NCBI RefSeq assembly: GCF_002407205.1
Contig: NZ_CP023548.1
Location: 396,501 to 460,500, forward strand
Origin: Rhodobacter sp. CZR27
Lineage (GTDB): Bacteria; Pseudomonadota; Alphaproteobacteria; Rhodobacterales; Rhodobacteraceae
Length of the DNA: 64,000 nucleotides
Direction of reading: 5' to 3'
Shown piece after piece: positions 36,708 to 44,535 of the stretch (positions are counted from its first letter, which is position 1; each line of letters opens with the position of its first letter). The position numbers and the translations under genes were made by a program. Under the pieces are notes generated by a model that was not told where the DNA came from, ran no database searches, and saw only the letters and a program-made list of their open reading frames with translations.

Positions 36708-37670
36708 TTAACCCCAGAGTTCGGCGGATGGCGGGTGAATGCCGGCCTCGTCGAAGACCAGCGGATGCTCGCGGTCTTCGGCCAGAAGCAGCGGCCCGTC
36801 AAGGTCGACATAAGCCGCACCCTGCGCCACCAGCACGGCCGGCGCCATGGCAAGCGACGATCCGACCATGCAGCCGACCATCAGGCCATAGCCCTCGGCC
36901 AGGGCTGCATCCTTCAGCGCCAGCGCCTCGGTCAGGCCGCCGGTCTTGTCGAGCTTGATGTTCACGACATCGTATTTGCCCTTCAGCCCGGCCAGCGAGT
37001 GCCGGTCGTGGCAGGATTCGTCGGCGCAGACCGGCAGGGGGCGGGCAATCTCGGCCAGAAGGTCGTCCTGACCGGCCGGCAGCGGCTGCTCGACCAGCGC
37101 CACGCCCAGACGGATCAGATGCGGCGCCAGATCGACATAGACCTCGGCGGTCCACCCTTCGTTGGCATCGACGATGATCCGGGTCGAGGGCGCGCCCGCC
37201 CGCACCGCCTCGAGCCGGGGCATGTCGTCGGGCGTGCCGAGCTTGATCTTCAGCAGCGGGCGATGCGCGTTCCGCGCCGCCGCGGCGCGCATGTTGTCGG
37301 GCGTATCCAGCGACAGGGTGAAGGCCGTGACCTGCGGCACCGGTGCGGGCAGGCCCAGCAGCTGCCAGACCCGCTTGCCGCTGTCCCTGGCTTCGAGATC
37401 CCACAGCGCGCAATCCACCGCGTTGCGGGCCGCCCCCGCGGGCAACAGGCCTTGCAGGTCGGCGCGGGTGAGGTTCTCGGGCAGGGTCGCGATCTGGTCG
37501 GCCACGCTCTCCAGCGTCTCGCCATAACGGGCATAGGGGACGCATTCGCCGCGGCCCGTCACGCCGCCGCGGGTGACATGGATGGTCAGCACCCGGGCCT
37601 CGGTGCGCGAGCCGCGCGAGATTGTGAAGACCTCGGCGAGGCGGAAGCTCTCGGGGGTGACGGTGATCAT
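36708..37670 (-). CDS. dgcA: enolase-superfamily N-acyl-D-glutamate racemase/dipeptide epimerase (DgcA type)
   Basis: A 320-aa MR/MLE-type protein. Catalytic lysines K141 and K143 (the KxK pair of LKIKLG), metal ligands D168 (VDANEGW), E194 (VEQPLP) and D217 (CADES), and K239 (VNIKLDKTGG) are all present, as in L-Ala-D/L-Glu epimerases. Its place directly after a DUF1611 gene matches the DgcN-DgcA pair, in which DgcA racemises N-acetyl-D-glutamate. The gene symbol rests on this pairing; without it the safe name is dipeptide epimerase. ATG 37670 has GGAGGAGCCCC upstream. Confidence 0.75.
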   Translation of the reverse strand: MITVTPESFRLAEVFTISRGSRTEARVLTIHVTRGGVTGRGECVPYARYGETLESVADQIATLPENLTRADLQGLLPAGAARNAVDCALWDLEARDSGKRVWQLLGLPAPVPQVTAFTLSLDTPDNMRAAAARNAHRPLLKIKLGTPDDMPRLEAVRAGAPSTRIIVDANEGWTAEVYVDLAPHLIRLGVALVEQPLPAGQDDLLAEIARPLPVCADESCHDRHSLAGLKGKYDVVNIKLDKTGGLTEALALKDAALAEGYGLMVGCMVGSSLAMAPAVLVAQGAAYVDLDGPLLLAEDREHPLVFDEAGIHPPSAELWG

Positions 37671-37707
37671 GGGGCTCCTCCGGCCGATGCGTCGTTCGCG
37701 GGGCATG

Positions 37708-37762
37708 GCCCGCTGCCGCCCCGGCCGCGCCGCGATGCGGTCGGCGCCGCCGGGCAGCGGGC
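37708..37762 (-). repeat. long intercistronic hairpin between dgcN and dgcA
   Basis: GCCCGCTGCC at 37708-37717 and GGCAGCGGGC at 37753-37762 are perfect 10-bp arms around a 35-base GC-rich interior that can fold further. The element sits in the 97 bases between the dgcN stop and dgcA start, so it would be in the shared message. A role in differential stability or expression is inferred. Confidence 0.6.
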
Positions 37763-37767
37763 GGAGG

Positions 37768-38769
37768 CTACACCGCCATCAGCGCATCCACCAGCCGGCC
37801 GGCGCCGTGGCGGAACGGATCGACGGTCGGCAGGCCGGTGCGGGCCTCGATCTCGGTGCAGCAGGCCAGTGCCTCGGCATCCGACAGGGCCGCCGTGTTG
37901 ATCGCGCAGCCCACCGCCACACAGGCCGGATTGGCTACCCGTGCCATGGCCAGCGCGGCATCGCGGACCTGCTCGATCGTGGGCAGCTTGTAGTCGGGCA
38001 GGCCGCGCATGTGGGCGCGCGTCGGCTCGTGGCAGATGATCAGCGCGTCGGGCTGCCCGCCATGGATCAGCGCGAGCGTCACGCCCGAATAGCTGACGTG
38101 GAACAGCGAGCCCTGGCCCTCGATCAAGTCCCAGTGGTCGGGATCGTTGTCGGGCGTCAGCCACTCGATCGAGCCGGCCATGAAATCCGCGACCACCGCA
38201 TCCAGCGGCACCCCGTCGCCGGTGATCAGGATGCCGGTCTGCCCCGTCGCGCGGAAGGTGGCATTCAGCCCGCGTGCCCGCATCTCCTTGTCCACGCACA
38301 GCGCGGTATACATCTTGCCGATCGAGCAGTCGGTGCCCACGGCCAGCATCCGCTTGCCGCGGCGCTTGCGGCCGTTGGCGATGGGATAGTCCACCTCGGG
38401 CACCCGCACGTCATGCAGCTGCCGCCCGGTCGCCCGCGCCACCGCCGCAAGATCCTCCTCGTCGCGCAGCAGGTTGTGCAGGCCCGAGGCGAGGTCAAAG
38501 CCTTCTTCCAGCGCCGCCACCAGCACCTTCTTCCACGCGGGCGAGATCACCCCGCCGCGGTTCGCCACGCCGATCACCAGCGTCCTGCAGCCCGCGGCCT
38601 TCGCCTCGGCCAGCGTCATGTCGGGCAGGCCGAGATCGGCCTTGCAGCCCTCCATCCGGAACTGCCCCAGCGCGAACTCGGGGCGCCAGTCCTTGATCCC
38701 CTGCGCGACCTTTGCCGCCAGCGCGTCCGGCGCATCGCCGAGAAAGAGCAGGTAGGGGGTCTGGATCAT
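37768..38769 (-). CDS. dgcN: DUF1611 protein, D-glutamate N-acetyltransferase (DgcN type)
   Basis: A 333-aa protein of the DUF1611 family. It has an N-terminal part, a P-loop-like AVGTDCSIGKMYTA at about residues 143-156, and a C-terminal part with IEGQGSLFHVSYSG and HEPTRAHMRGLP. DUF1611 members paired with an enolase-superfamily racemase were described as DgcN, which acetylates D-glutamate before DgcA racemises it. That role is taken from the family and the neighbours, not shown here. First gene of the operon; ATG 38769 chosen, ATG 38778 possible. Confidence 0.75.
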   Translation of the reverse strand: MIQTPYLLFLGDAPDALAAKVAQGIKDWRPEFALGQFRMEGCKADLGLPDMTLAEAKAAGCRTLVIGVANRGGVISPAWKKVLVAALEEGFDLASGLHNLLRDEEDLAAVARATGRQLHDVRVPEVDYPIANGRKRRGKRMLAVGTDCSIGKMYTALCVDKEMRARGLNATFRATGQTGILITGDGVPLDAVVADFMAGSIEWLTPDNDPDHWDLIEGQGSLFHVSYSGVTLALIHGGQPDALIICHEPTRAHMRGLPDYKLPTIEQVRDAALAMARVANPACVAVGCAINTAALSDAEALACCTEIEARTGLPTVDPFRHGAGRLVDALMAV

Positions 38770-38917
38770 CGAAGGCATCCTTGCGTCTGGGTCGGCGCGA
38801 TGATGCGCGACGAGCGGCGGAATTGCATCGCATTCTCTGCGTCTGGTGCCGAGATTGACGCAATGTTCTTCGGCGCCGAGCTGCAGGTGACGAATTTTCT
38901 TTCCAGATGCCATGGCC

Positions 38918-38997
38918 TTGCGCAAGCTCTGCCTCTTGCTGCGGCTGCATTCTGCGAATGCGAAAGGCGCTTGCGCGCCACTGCGCAATAATATAAC
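38918..38997 (+). promoter_or_regulatory. mcl1 promoter with TTGCGCAA-type repeats
   Basis: In the 270-base divergent space, TATAAC (38992-38997) forms a good -10 with CTTGCG (38970-38975) as -35 at 16 bases. Overlapping it are the arms TTGCGC (38971-38976) and GCGCAA (38983-38988), and a separate perfect palindrome TTGCGCAA lies at 38918-38925. Such repeats resemble the TTTGCAAA sites of ScfR-family regulators (PccR, RamB) that control short-chain acyl-CoA metabolism. The link is inferred. Confidence 0.45.
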
Positions 38998-39039
38998 CAA
39001 ATGCCACAAGATGAAGAAACTTCCTTGCCGAGAGAACGC

Positions 39040-39996
39040 ATGAGCTTCCGCATCCAGCCTACGCCGCCCGCCCGTCCCAACCGCTGCCAGTTGTTCGGGC
39101 CCGGCTCGCGGCCTGCTCTGTTCGAGAAGATGGCGGCCTCGGCGGCGGATGTCATCAACCTCGACCTCGAGGATTCGGTGGCGCCCGACGACAAGCCGCA
39201 GGCGCGCGCCAACATCATCGAGGCGATCAACACGCTCGACTGGCGCCGCAAGTATCTCTCGGTCCGCATCAACGGCCTCGACACGCCGTTCTGGTATCGC
39301 GACGTGGTGGACCTGCTGGAGCAGGCGGGCGAACGACTCGACCAGATCATGATTCCCAAGGTGGGCTGTGCGGCGGATGTCTATGCCGTCGATGCGCTGG
39401 TGACCGCCATCGAGCGCGCCAAGGGCCGCATGAAGCCCGTCAGCTTCGAGGTCATCATCGAATCGGCCGCCGGCATCGCCCATGTCGAGGAGATCGCGGC
39501 CTCCTCGCCCCGCCTGCAGGCCATGAGCCTCGGCGCGGCCGACTTCGCGGCCTCGATGGGGATGCAGACGACCGGCATCGGCGGCACGCAGGAAAACTAC
39601 TACATGCTGCACGAGGGCGCGAAGCACTGGTCCGACCCGTGGCACTGGGCGCAGGCGGCCATCGTCGCGGCCTGCCGCACGCACGGCATCCTGCCGGTGG
39701 ACGGACCCTTCGGCGACTTCTCGGACGATGAGGGCTTCCGCGCCCAGGCCCGCCGTTCGGCGACCCTCGGCATGGTGGGCAAGTGGGCGATCCACCCCAA
39801 GCAGGTGGCGCTGGCGAACGAGGTATTCACCCCCTCCGAAAAGGCGGTGACCGAGGCGCGGGAAATTCTCTCTGCGATGGAGGCCGCCAAGGCCCGCGGC
39901 GAGGGAGCGACGGTCTACAAGGGAAGACTCGTTGACATAGCGTCCATCAAACAGGCAGAAGTGATTGTGAGACAGGCGGAAATGATCTCAGCCTGA
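39040..39996 (+). CDS. mcl1: L-malyl-CoA/beta-methylmalyl-CoA lyase
   Basis: A 318-aa enzyme of the CitE/HpcH family that cleaves beta-methylmalyl-CoA to glyoxylate and propionyl-CoA and handles L-malyl-CoA in the ethylmalonyl-CoA pathway of acetate assimilation. Length and the opening MSFRIQPTPPARPNRCQLFG agree with Mcl1 of Rhodobacter sphaeroides. Metal/substrate residues are visible in LDLEDSVAPDDK (about 41-52) and FEVIIESAAGI (about 143-153). ATG 39040 follows GAGAGAACG; an upstream ATG at 39001 would add 13 unlikely residues. Terminator 57 bases on. Confidence 0.93.
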   Translation: MSFRIQPTPPARPNRCQLFGPGSRPALFEKMAASAADVINLDLEDSVAPDDKPQARANIIEAINTLDWRRKYLSVRINGLDTPFWYRDVVDLLEQAGERLDQIMIPKVGCAADVYAVDALVTAIERAKGRMKPVSFEVIIESAAGIAHVEEIAASSPRLQAMSLGAADFAASMGMQTTGIGGTQENYYMLHEGAKHWSDPWHWAQAAIVAACRTHGILPVDGPFGDFSDDEGFRAQARRSATLGMVGKWAIHPKQVALANEVFTPSEKAVTEAREILSAMEAAKARGEGATVYKGRLVDIASIKQAEVIVRQAEMISA

Positions 39997-40053
39997 GACA
40001 TACCGGCGCTGCGGCAAGTTGGGAGGCAAACCGTAGCAAGACGGGAGGACGCG

Positions 40054-40085
40054 CGCCCCGGACCCCGGTCCGGGGCGTTGCTGTT
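40054..40085 (+). terminator. intrinsic terminator of mcl1
   Basis: CGCCCCGGAC (40054-40063) and GTCCGGGGCG (40068-40077) form a 10-bp stem with a CCCG loop, followed by TTGCTGTTG. It lies 57 bases after mcl1 and 10 bases from the end of the convergent gene. Confidence 0.8.
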
Positions 40086-40086
40086 G

Positions 40087-40551
40087 TCAGGTCAGCGGAA
40101 CGCAGATGTCGGTCACCAGCTGGTCCGAGGGCGTGTCCATCGAGGCGTTGCGGTAGATCTCCAGCACCGGCCCCTCGGCCTGGGTCTCGCGGTTCTCCGG
40201 CAGCCACCGCGTGAACAGGTAGCGATAGGCGTCGGCCAGCCCTGAATAGGGGCCGGTGTAGCGCAGCACGGCATGGCGACCCCCGCTCAGCCGCAACTCC
40301 TGCAGGGGCGCGGCAATGTCCATCCCGGCGGGCACGTCGATGCCGGCATGGCTGTGCAGCGTGCCCGCAGGCGCCAGAACGGGATTGTCCCAATAGACCC
40401 CGACCATGCAGCCGGCGCGGTCCAGAAGCCCGCGCTCCTCCAGGATCTGGCAGGTCTGGCCCAGGGTGCAGCCGATTTCCTCGAAGGACCCGGCATGCAG
40501 CAGGGCCGCAAGCCGGCGGGGGGCCTTGTCGCGAATTTGCACGGGATACAT
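40087..40551 (-). CDS. GyrI-like small-molecule-binding protein
   Basis: A 154-aa protein of the GyrI/SbmC (AraC effector-binding) type. The IRDKAPRRLAALLHAGSFEEIG start, the HSHAGIDVP segment and the PENRETQAEGPVLEIYRN C-terminal part fit the duplicated SHS2-like fold, here without an attached DNA-binding domain. Members bind hydrophobic or toxic compounds or hydrolyse cyclopropanoid toxins. ATG 40551 follows GAGGAGCAAGG; upstream frame not conserved. Confidence 0.78.
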   Translation of the reverse strand: MYPVQIRDKAPRRLAALLHAGSFEEIGCTLGQTCQILEERGLLDRAGCMVGVYWDNPVLAPAGTLHSHAGIDVPAGMDIAAPLQELRLSGGRHAVLRYTGPYSGLADAYRYLFTRWLPENRETQAEGPVLEIYRNASMDTPSDQLVTDICVPLT

Positions 40552-40781
40552 GGCCTTGCTCCTCAACTCGTCACGGACAGCAACCTCATGTTGCGCCAGA
40601 ATTTCGCCCGTCCTCGTGTGGCACTTTGACCGGGCGGCGCCGCGGGCGCGCATCAGCCGGTTGACGTTGCGTCAGATGCGCCATCCGCGGCCGGCGCCTG
40701 CGGCGGCGCGTCCCGGCCGGCTTGTTGCATTTGTCCCCGCCGGGCTGCATATACCGTGCCGGTCCGCACGGAGTGTCCGCG

Positions 40782-41741
40782 ATGAACTATCTCGAATTCG
40801 AAAAGCCGCTCTCGGAGATCGAGGGCAAGGCCGAGGAACTGCGCGCCCTGGCCCGGGGCAACAAGGAGATGGACGTCGAGAAGGAAGCGGCCGCGCTCGA
40901 CAAGAAGGCCGAGACGCTGCTGAAGGACCTCTACAAGGATCTCTCGCCCTGGCGGAAATGCCAGGTCGCGCGGCACCCGGACCGGCCGCACTGCAAGGAT
41001 TACATCGAGGGGCTGTTCACCGACTACACCCCGCTCGCGGGTGACCGGAACTTCGCCGACGACCATGCCATCATGGGGGGGCTTGCGCGGTTCAACGACA
41101 ACCCGGTGGTGGTGATCGGGCAGGAGAAGGGCCACGACACCAAGACCCGCATCGAACGCAACTTCGGCATGGCCCGCCCCGAGGGCTATCGCAAGGCGAT
41201 CCGCCTGATGGACCTTGCGCACCGCTTCAAGCTGCCGGTCATCACGCTGGTCGACACCCCCGGCGCCTATCCCGGCAAGGGCGCGGAAGAGCGCGGGCAG
41301 GCCGAGGCCATCGCACGCGCCACGCAGAAATGCCTGGAGATCGGCGTGCCGCTGGTGACGGTGGTAATCGGCGAGGGCGGCTCGGGCGGGGCCGTGGCGC
41401 TGGCGACCGCGAACCGGATCGCGATGCTGGAACATTCCGTCTATTCGGTGATCTCGCCCGAGGGCTGCGCCTCGATCCTGTGGAAGGACGCCGAGAAGAT
41501 GCGCGAGGCCGCCGAGGCGCTGCGCCTGACCGCGCAGGACCTGCACAAGCTGGGCGTCATCGACCGCATCATCAAGGAACCGCTGGGCGGCGCACAGCGC
41601 GGCCGCCGCGAGACCGTCGAGGCGGTCGGCAAGGCCGTCGAGATGATGCTGAAGGAGCTGATCGGCCGCAAGCCGGAGTGGCTGATCAGGGACCGCCGCA
41701 ACAAGTTCCTCGACATGGGGTCGAAGGGTCTGGCTGCGTGA
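40782..41741 (+). CDS. accA: acetyl-CoA carboxylase carboxyltransferase subunit alpha
   Basis: With AccD it transfers the carboxyl group from carboxybiotin to acetyl-CoA, the first step of fatty acid synthesis. The 319-aa length is exact for the family. Seen: [48 protein letters not shown] (about 126-138), [19 protein letters not shown] and [15 protein letters not shown] 40782 has GGAG 8 bases upstream. Its stop overlaps the next gene's GTG start. Confidence 0.97.
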   Translation: MNYLEFEKPLSEIEGKAEELRALARGNKEMDVEKEAAALDKKAETLLKDLYKDLSPWRKCQVARHPDRPHCKDYIEGLFTDYTPLAGDRNFADDHAIMGGLARFNDNPVVVIGQEKGHDTKTRIERNFGMARPEGYRKAIRLMDLAHRFKLPVITLVDTPGAYPGKGAEERGQAEAIARATQKCLEIGVPLVTVVIGEGGSGGAVALATANRIAMLEHSVYSVISPEGCASILWKDAEKMREAAEALRLTAQDLHKLGVIDRIIKEPLGGAQRGRRETVEAVGKAVEMMLKELIGRKPEWLIRDRRNKFLDMGSKGLAA

Positions 41742-42052
41742 GCGCCTGGCTGCTCGTGCTGCTGGCCGGTCTGCTGGAGACCGGCTGGGCGCTGGGCCTG
41801 AAATACTCGGACGGCTTCACCCGGCCGGTGCCGAGCGTGCTGACGCTGATCGGCGCGGTGGCCAGCTTCTGGCTCTTGAGCCTTGCCATGAAGAGCCTGC
41901 CGGTCGGCACCGCCTATGCGGTCTGGGTGGGCATCGGCGCCGTCGGGACGGCGCTGCTGGCCATGGCGCTGTTCGGCGAGCCTGCCTCGCCGCTGCGGAT
42001 CGCAGGGATCGGGCTGATCGTGGCGGGCATCGTCGCGCTGAAGCTTGCCTGA
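41738..42052 (+). CDS. SMR-family guanidinium exporter (SugE/Gdx type)
   Basis: A 104-aa four-helix small multidrug resistance protein. The essential glutamate lies in [13 protein letters not shown] at residue 14. The helix-3/4 segments [17 protein letters not shown] and the [13 protein letters not shown] end fit the SugE/Gdx branch, whose members export guanidinium. Start GTG 41738 overlaps the accA stop (GTGA), so its translation is coupled to accA and there is no room for a guanidine riboswitch. Confidence 0.88.
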   Translation: MSAWLLVLLAGLLETGWALGLKYSDGFTRPVPSVLTLIGAVASFWLLSLAMKSLPVGTAYAVWVGIGAVGTALLAMALFGEPASPLRIAGIGLIVAGIVALKLA

Positions 42053-42116
42053 ACCGTTCCGGTAAGCGGAAAGTAACCCTCCTCTGCAAGCGTGTCGCGC
42101 AGCAGCGGAGGCCTGT

Positions 42117-42734
42117 ATGTTCCTGAGAAGTGCAAAGAGGGGTGCACCTCCCGTCTTCCGGTGGGTGGCCGAGGAGGCGCGGGACGGGACCGATCCCGCG
42201 GCGGGGTTTCCGGCCGGGGCGCGGGTGCTGACCGCCGACGGGCCGCGCGCCCTGCGCAGCCTCCGGCCGGGCGACCGGGTCTGGTCGCCCGGCGACGGCT
42301 TCCTTCCCGTGCTGGCCGTCGAGCGGCACATCCTGCGGCCGGAGCCCTTGGCCGATCCGCGCGGCTGGCCGGTCAGGGTCGCGCCGGATGCGCTGGGCAA
42401 GGGCGTGCCGGAGCGGGCTCTGCTGCTGTCTCCGGCGCAGCGGATCTGCCTGAAGGGGAGGGCCGACGCGCCTCACGCGCCCCCGTCCGTGGTTCTGGTG
42501 CCCATCCTCGCGCTGGTCAACGGGTCGAGCATCGCGCAGCGTCCGCCGGACGGCCCGGTTCCCGCCGTCCGCTTCCTGCTCGGCGCACAGAGTATCGTGC
42601 CGGTCGAGGGGCTTCCGTGCGAGGCGCCGCGCCGTCGCCGCCTGTTCGGTCTCGATCCGCTTGCGTTCTGGCCGACGTCGGCCGCGGGTGACCCGCCGCG
42701 GGGCGGATCGTCCGGAACTCGGGCGCGGCCCTGA
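42117..42734 (+). CDS. Hint-domain protein lacking the catalytic Cys
   Basis: A 205-aa protein with a Hint (hedgehog/intein) domain from about residue 30: GFPAGARVLTADGPRAL, LRPGDRVWSPGDGFLPV, and LLLSPAQRICLKG. Rhodobacterial Hint proteins usually start this domain with a Cys and have SPQHR in the last motif; here Gly/Phe stands in place of Cys and Gln in place of His, so self-cleavage is unlikely. The C-terminus is Pro/Arg-rich. ATG 42117 follows GCGGAGGCCTGT. Function unknown. Confidence 0.75.
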   Translation: MFLRSAKRGAPPVFRWVAEEARDGTDPAAGFPAGARVLTADGPRALRSLRPGDRVWSPGDGFLPVLAVERHILRPEPLADPRGWPVRVAPDALGKGVPERALLLSPAQRICLKGRADAPHAPPSVVLVPILALVNGSSIAQRPPDGPVPAVRFLLGAQSIVPVEGLPCEAPRRRRLFGLDPLAFWPTSAAGDPPRGGSSGTRARP

Positions 42735-42813
42735 AGCCGGAACGGGAAAGGACCACCGTCGCGCGCCGACGTCCTGATCCGGGCAGCCGCGGAAGACCCG
42801 TCGGCGGCGCACC

Positions 42814-43776
42814 TCAGTCGAAGGTGCCCATCGCCCGTCCGAACAGCATGAAGGCGCGCGCGGTGCGGGTCTCGGCCATCTCGATGATCTCGGCATCGCT
42901 CGCCTGAGGCGCGAAATGCGAGAACGTGCGGTCGAAGGCACGCAGGAAGTGGTGCGCCGCATCGCGGAACACCGGATCCTCGCGCATCCGCGTCGAGACG
43001 AGCGCCAGCGCATCCTTGTCGTGGATCCCGCCGAGGTCCGAGATCGTCTTGCCGCGCTCGCCCGTGGCGAAGCGGCGCCAGATCTCCGGCCGGGCGCGAT
43101 CGGGCGACAGATCCTCCATGAACAGGCCGAGCTGGCTCAGCAGCGTCAACACGTCCTGCGCCGCCCGCACGAGCTTGGCCGAGGACGGATCCTCGAGCGC
43201 GCGCCGGAGCGCGCGGAAGCCCGCGCGATCCTCGGCCGTCTCGGGGAAGTTCAGGGCGCGCACCAGATCGGCCACGCTCAACGGCGCGCGGGTGCGCGGA
43301 CGGCCCAGCGCAAGCGCCGGCTGGTCCTCGGCCGCGCGGGGGGCGGCGGGCACGTCCTCGACGGGCGGGGCACAAAGCTCGGCCAGCCGCAGTTCAAGCT
43401 GATGCTGCGCCGTGGCCAGATCCTCGACCCGCTTCTCCAGCGCGACGCGGGCCGCGCCGCCCTGCTGGCTTGCGATATGCGCCTTGCGCATTGCATCGAC
43501 CGCCACGCCGAGCCGCTCGTTCTCGGACCGCAGCACCCGGATGGTGCGCAGGAACAGCACCATGGCGACCGTCAGGCCCAGCGGCAGCAGCACTGCGAGA
43601 ATCGCCAGCGCATGGGCGAAGAAGCCACCTTCGCCGCCCACCATCAGGTGCAGGGCGACACCCAGCGTCCAGAGCAGCCCCACCCCGCCGACCGCCGCCT
43701 CGGCCGGCGTGAGCGCGGCCAGCCGCTCGCGCGCGTAAAGACCCAGATCGAGAGGCTTGTCGTGAGGGTCGGTCAT
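42814..43776 (-). CDS. membrane-anchored coiled-coil protein behind greA
   Basis: A 320-aa protein of no family I recognise. Two hydrophobic helices (about residues 27-46 and 53-75), a likely coiled coil (about 80-135, RSENERLGVAVDAMRKAH then LEKRVEDLATAQHQLELRLAEL), a Pro-rich linker and a C-terminal helical domain (from about 165). A 1663-codon open frame covers it on this strand, but only the part from ATG 43776 has coding character in keeping with the family neighbourhood. Eight bases after greA, so cotranscribed. Confidence 0.75.
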   Translation of the reverse strand: MTDPHDKPLDLGLYARERLAALTPAEAAVGGVGLLWTLGVALHLMVGGEGGFFAHALAILAVLLPLGLTVAMVLFLRTIRVLRSENERLGVAVDAMRKAHIASQQGGAARVALEKRVEDLATAQHQLELRLAELCAPPVEDVPAAPRAAEDQPALALGRPRTRAPLSVADLVRALNFPETAEDRAGFRALRRALEDPSSAKLVRAAQDVLTLLSQLGLFMEDLSPDRARPEIWRRFATGERGKTISDLGGIHDKDALALVSTRMREDPVFRDAAHHFLRAFDRTFSHFAPQASDAEIIEMAETRTARAFMLFGRAMGTFD

Positions 43777-43784
43777 GCGCGGCC

Positions 43785-44255
43785 TCAGACGAAGCGGACC
43801 GAGACCACCTCGTAGCCGCGCTCGCCGCCCGGCGTCTTCACCTCGATCGAATCCCCCTCGTCCTTGCCGATCAGGGCCCGGGCGAGCGGCGACTTGATGT
43901 TGAGCAGGCCGTTCTCGATGTCGGCCTCGGCCTCGCCGACGATCTGGTAGGTCCGCTCTTCCTCGGTCTCCTCGTCGAGGATCGTGACCGTGGCGCCGAA
44001 CTTGATCGAGCCGGAAAGCTTCGTCGGATCGATCACCTCGGCCAGCGACAGGATCGCTTCCAGCTCCTTGATCCGGCCTTCGATGAAGCTCTGCTTCTCG
44101 CGCGCGGCGTGGTATTCGGCGTTCTCCGAAAGATCGCCATGCTCGCGCGCCTCGGCGATGGCGCGGATGACGGCCGGGCGCTCCACGGTCTTGAGCGTCT
44201 TGAGTTCGTCGTCGAGCGCGTTGAAGCCCGCGCGGGTCATCGGGATCTTTTCCAT
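43785..44255 (-). CDS. greA: transcription elongation factor GreA
   Basis: GreA rescues backtracked RNA polymerase by stimulating transcript cleavage. The 156-aa product has the N-terminal coiled coil ([17 protein letters not shown]; the tip acidic residues lie in the [20 protein letters not shown] region, about residues 36-55) and the C-terminal FKBP-like domain with [18 protein letters not shown] near residue 122. Standard length (158 in E. coli). Confidence 0.96.
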   Translation of the reverse strand: MEKIPMTRAGFNALDDELKTLKTVERPAVIRAIAEAREHGDLSENAEYHAAREKQSFIEGRIKELEAILSLAEVIDPTKLSGSIKFGATVTILDEETEEERTYQIVGEAEADIENGLLNIKSPLARALIGKDEGDSIEVKTPGGERGYEVVSVRFV

Positions 44256-44535
44256 CGGCCTTCACCCAAAAAACAGAAAGCCACGGCCCGGGCAGGGCCA
44301 TGACCTCGAATGGTTGTCTTTCCCGCACCTGAGCCGATGGGGCGCCCAAATGCAAGAGGGCGCTTGTCTGGGCGGCGTCGCACCGCGCAACCGCAGCATT
44401 TGTCGCGGCATCGCGGCGAGCCGGCCGCGGCGTCACGATTGACCTTGCGTCCTCCATGTTGCAAGACCGGTTGACTGCCTTGACAGCCTTATCCAGCCGG
44501 GTGACCGCGCCCAGAGCCCGCCAGAGGACCGCCTG

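Noticed and set aside
41600-41738. A guanidine riboswitch in front of the SMR exporter gene
   Set aside because: The gene overlaps the accA stop, so no leader exists.
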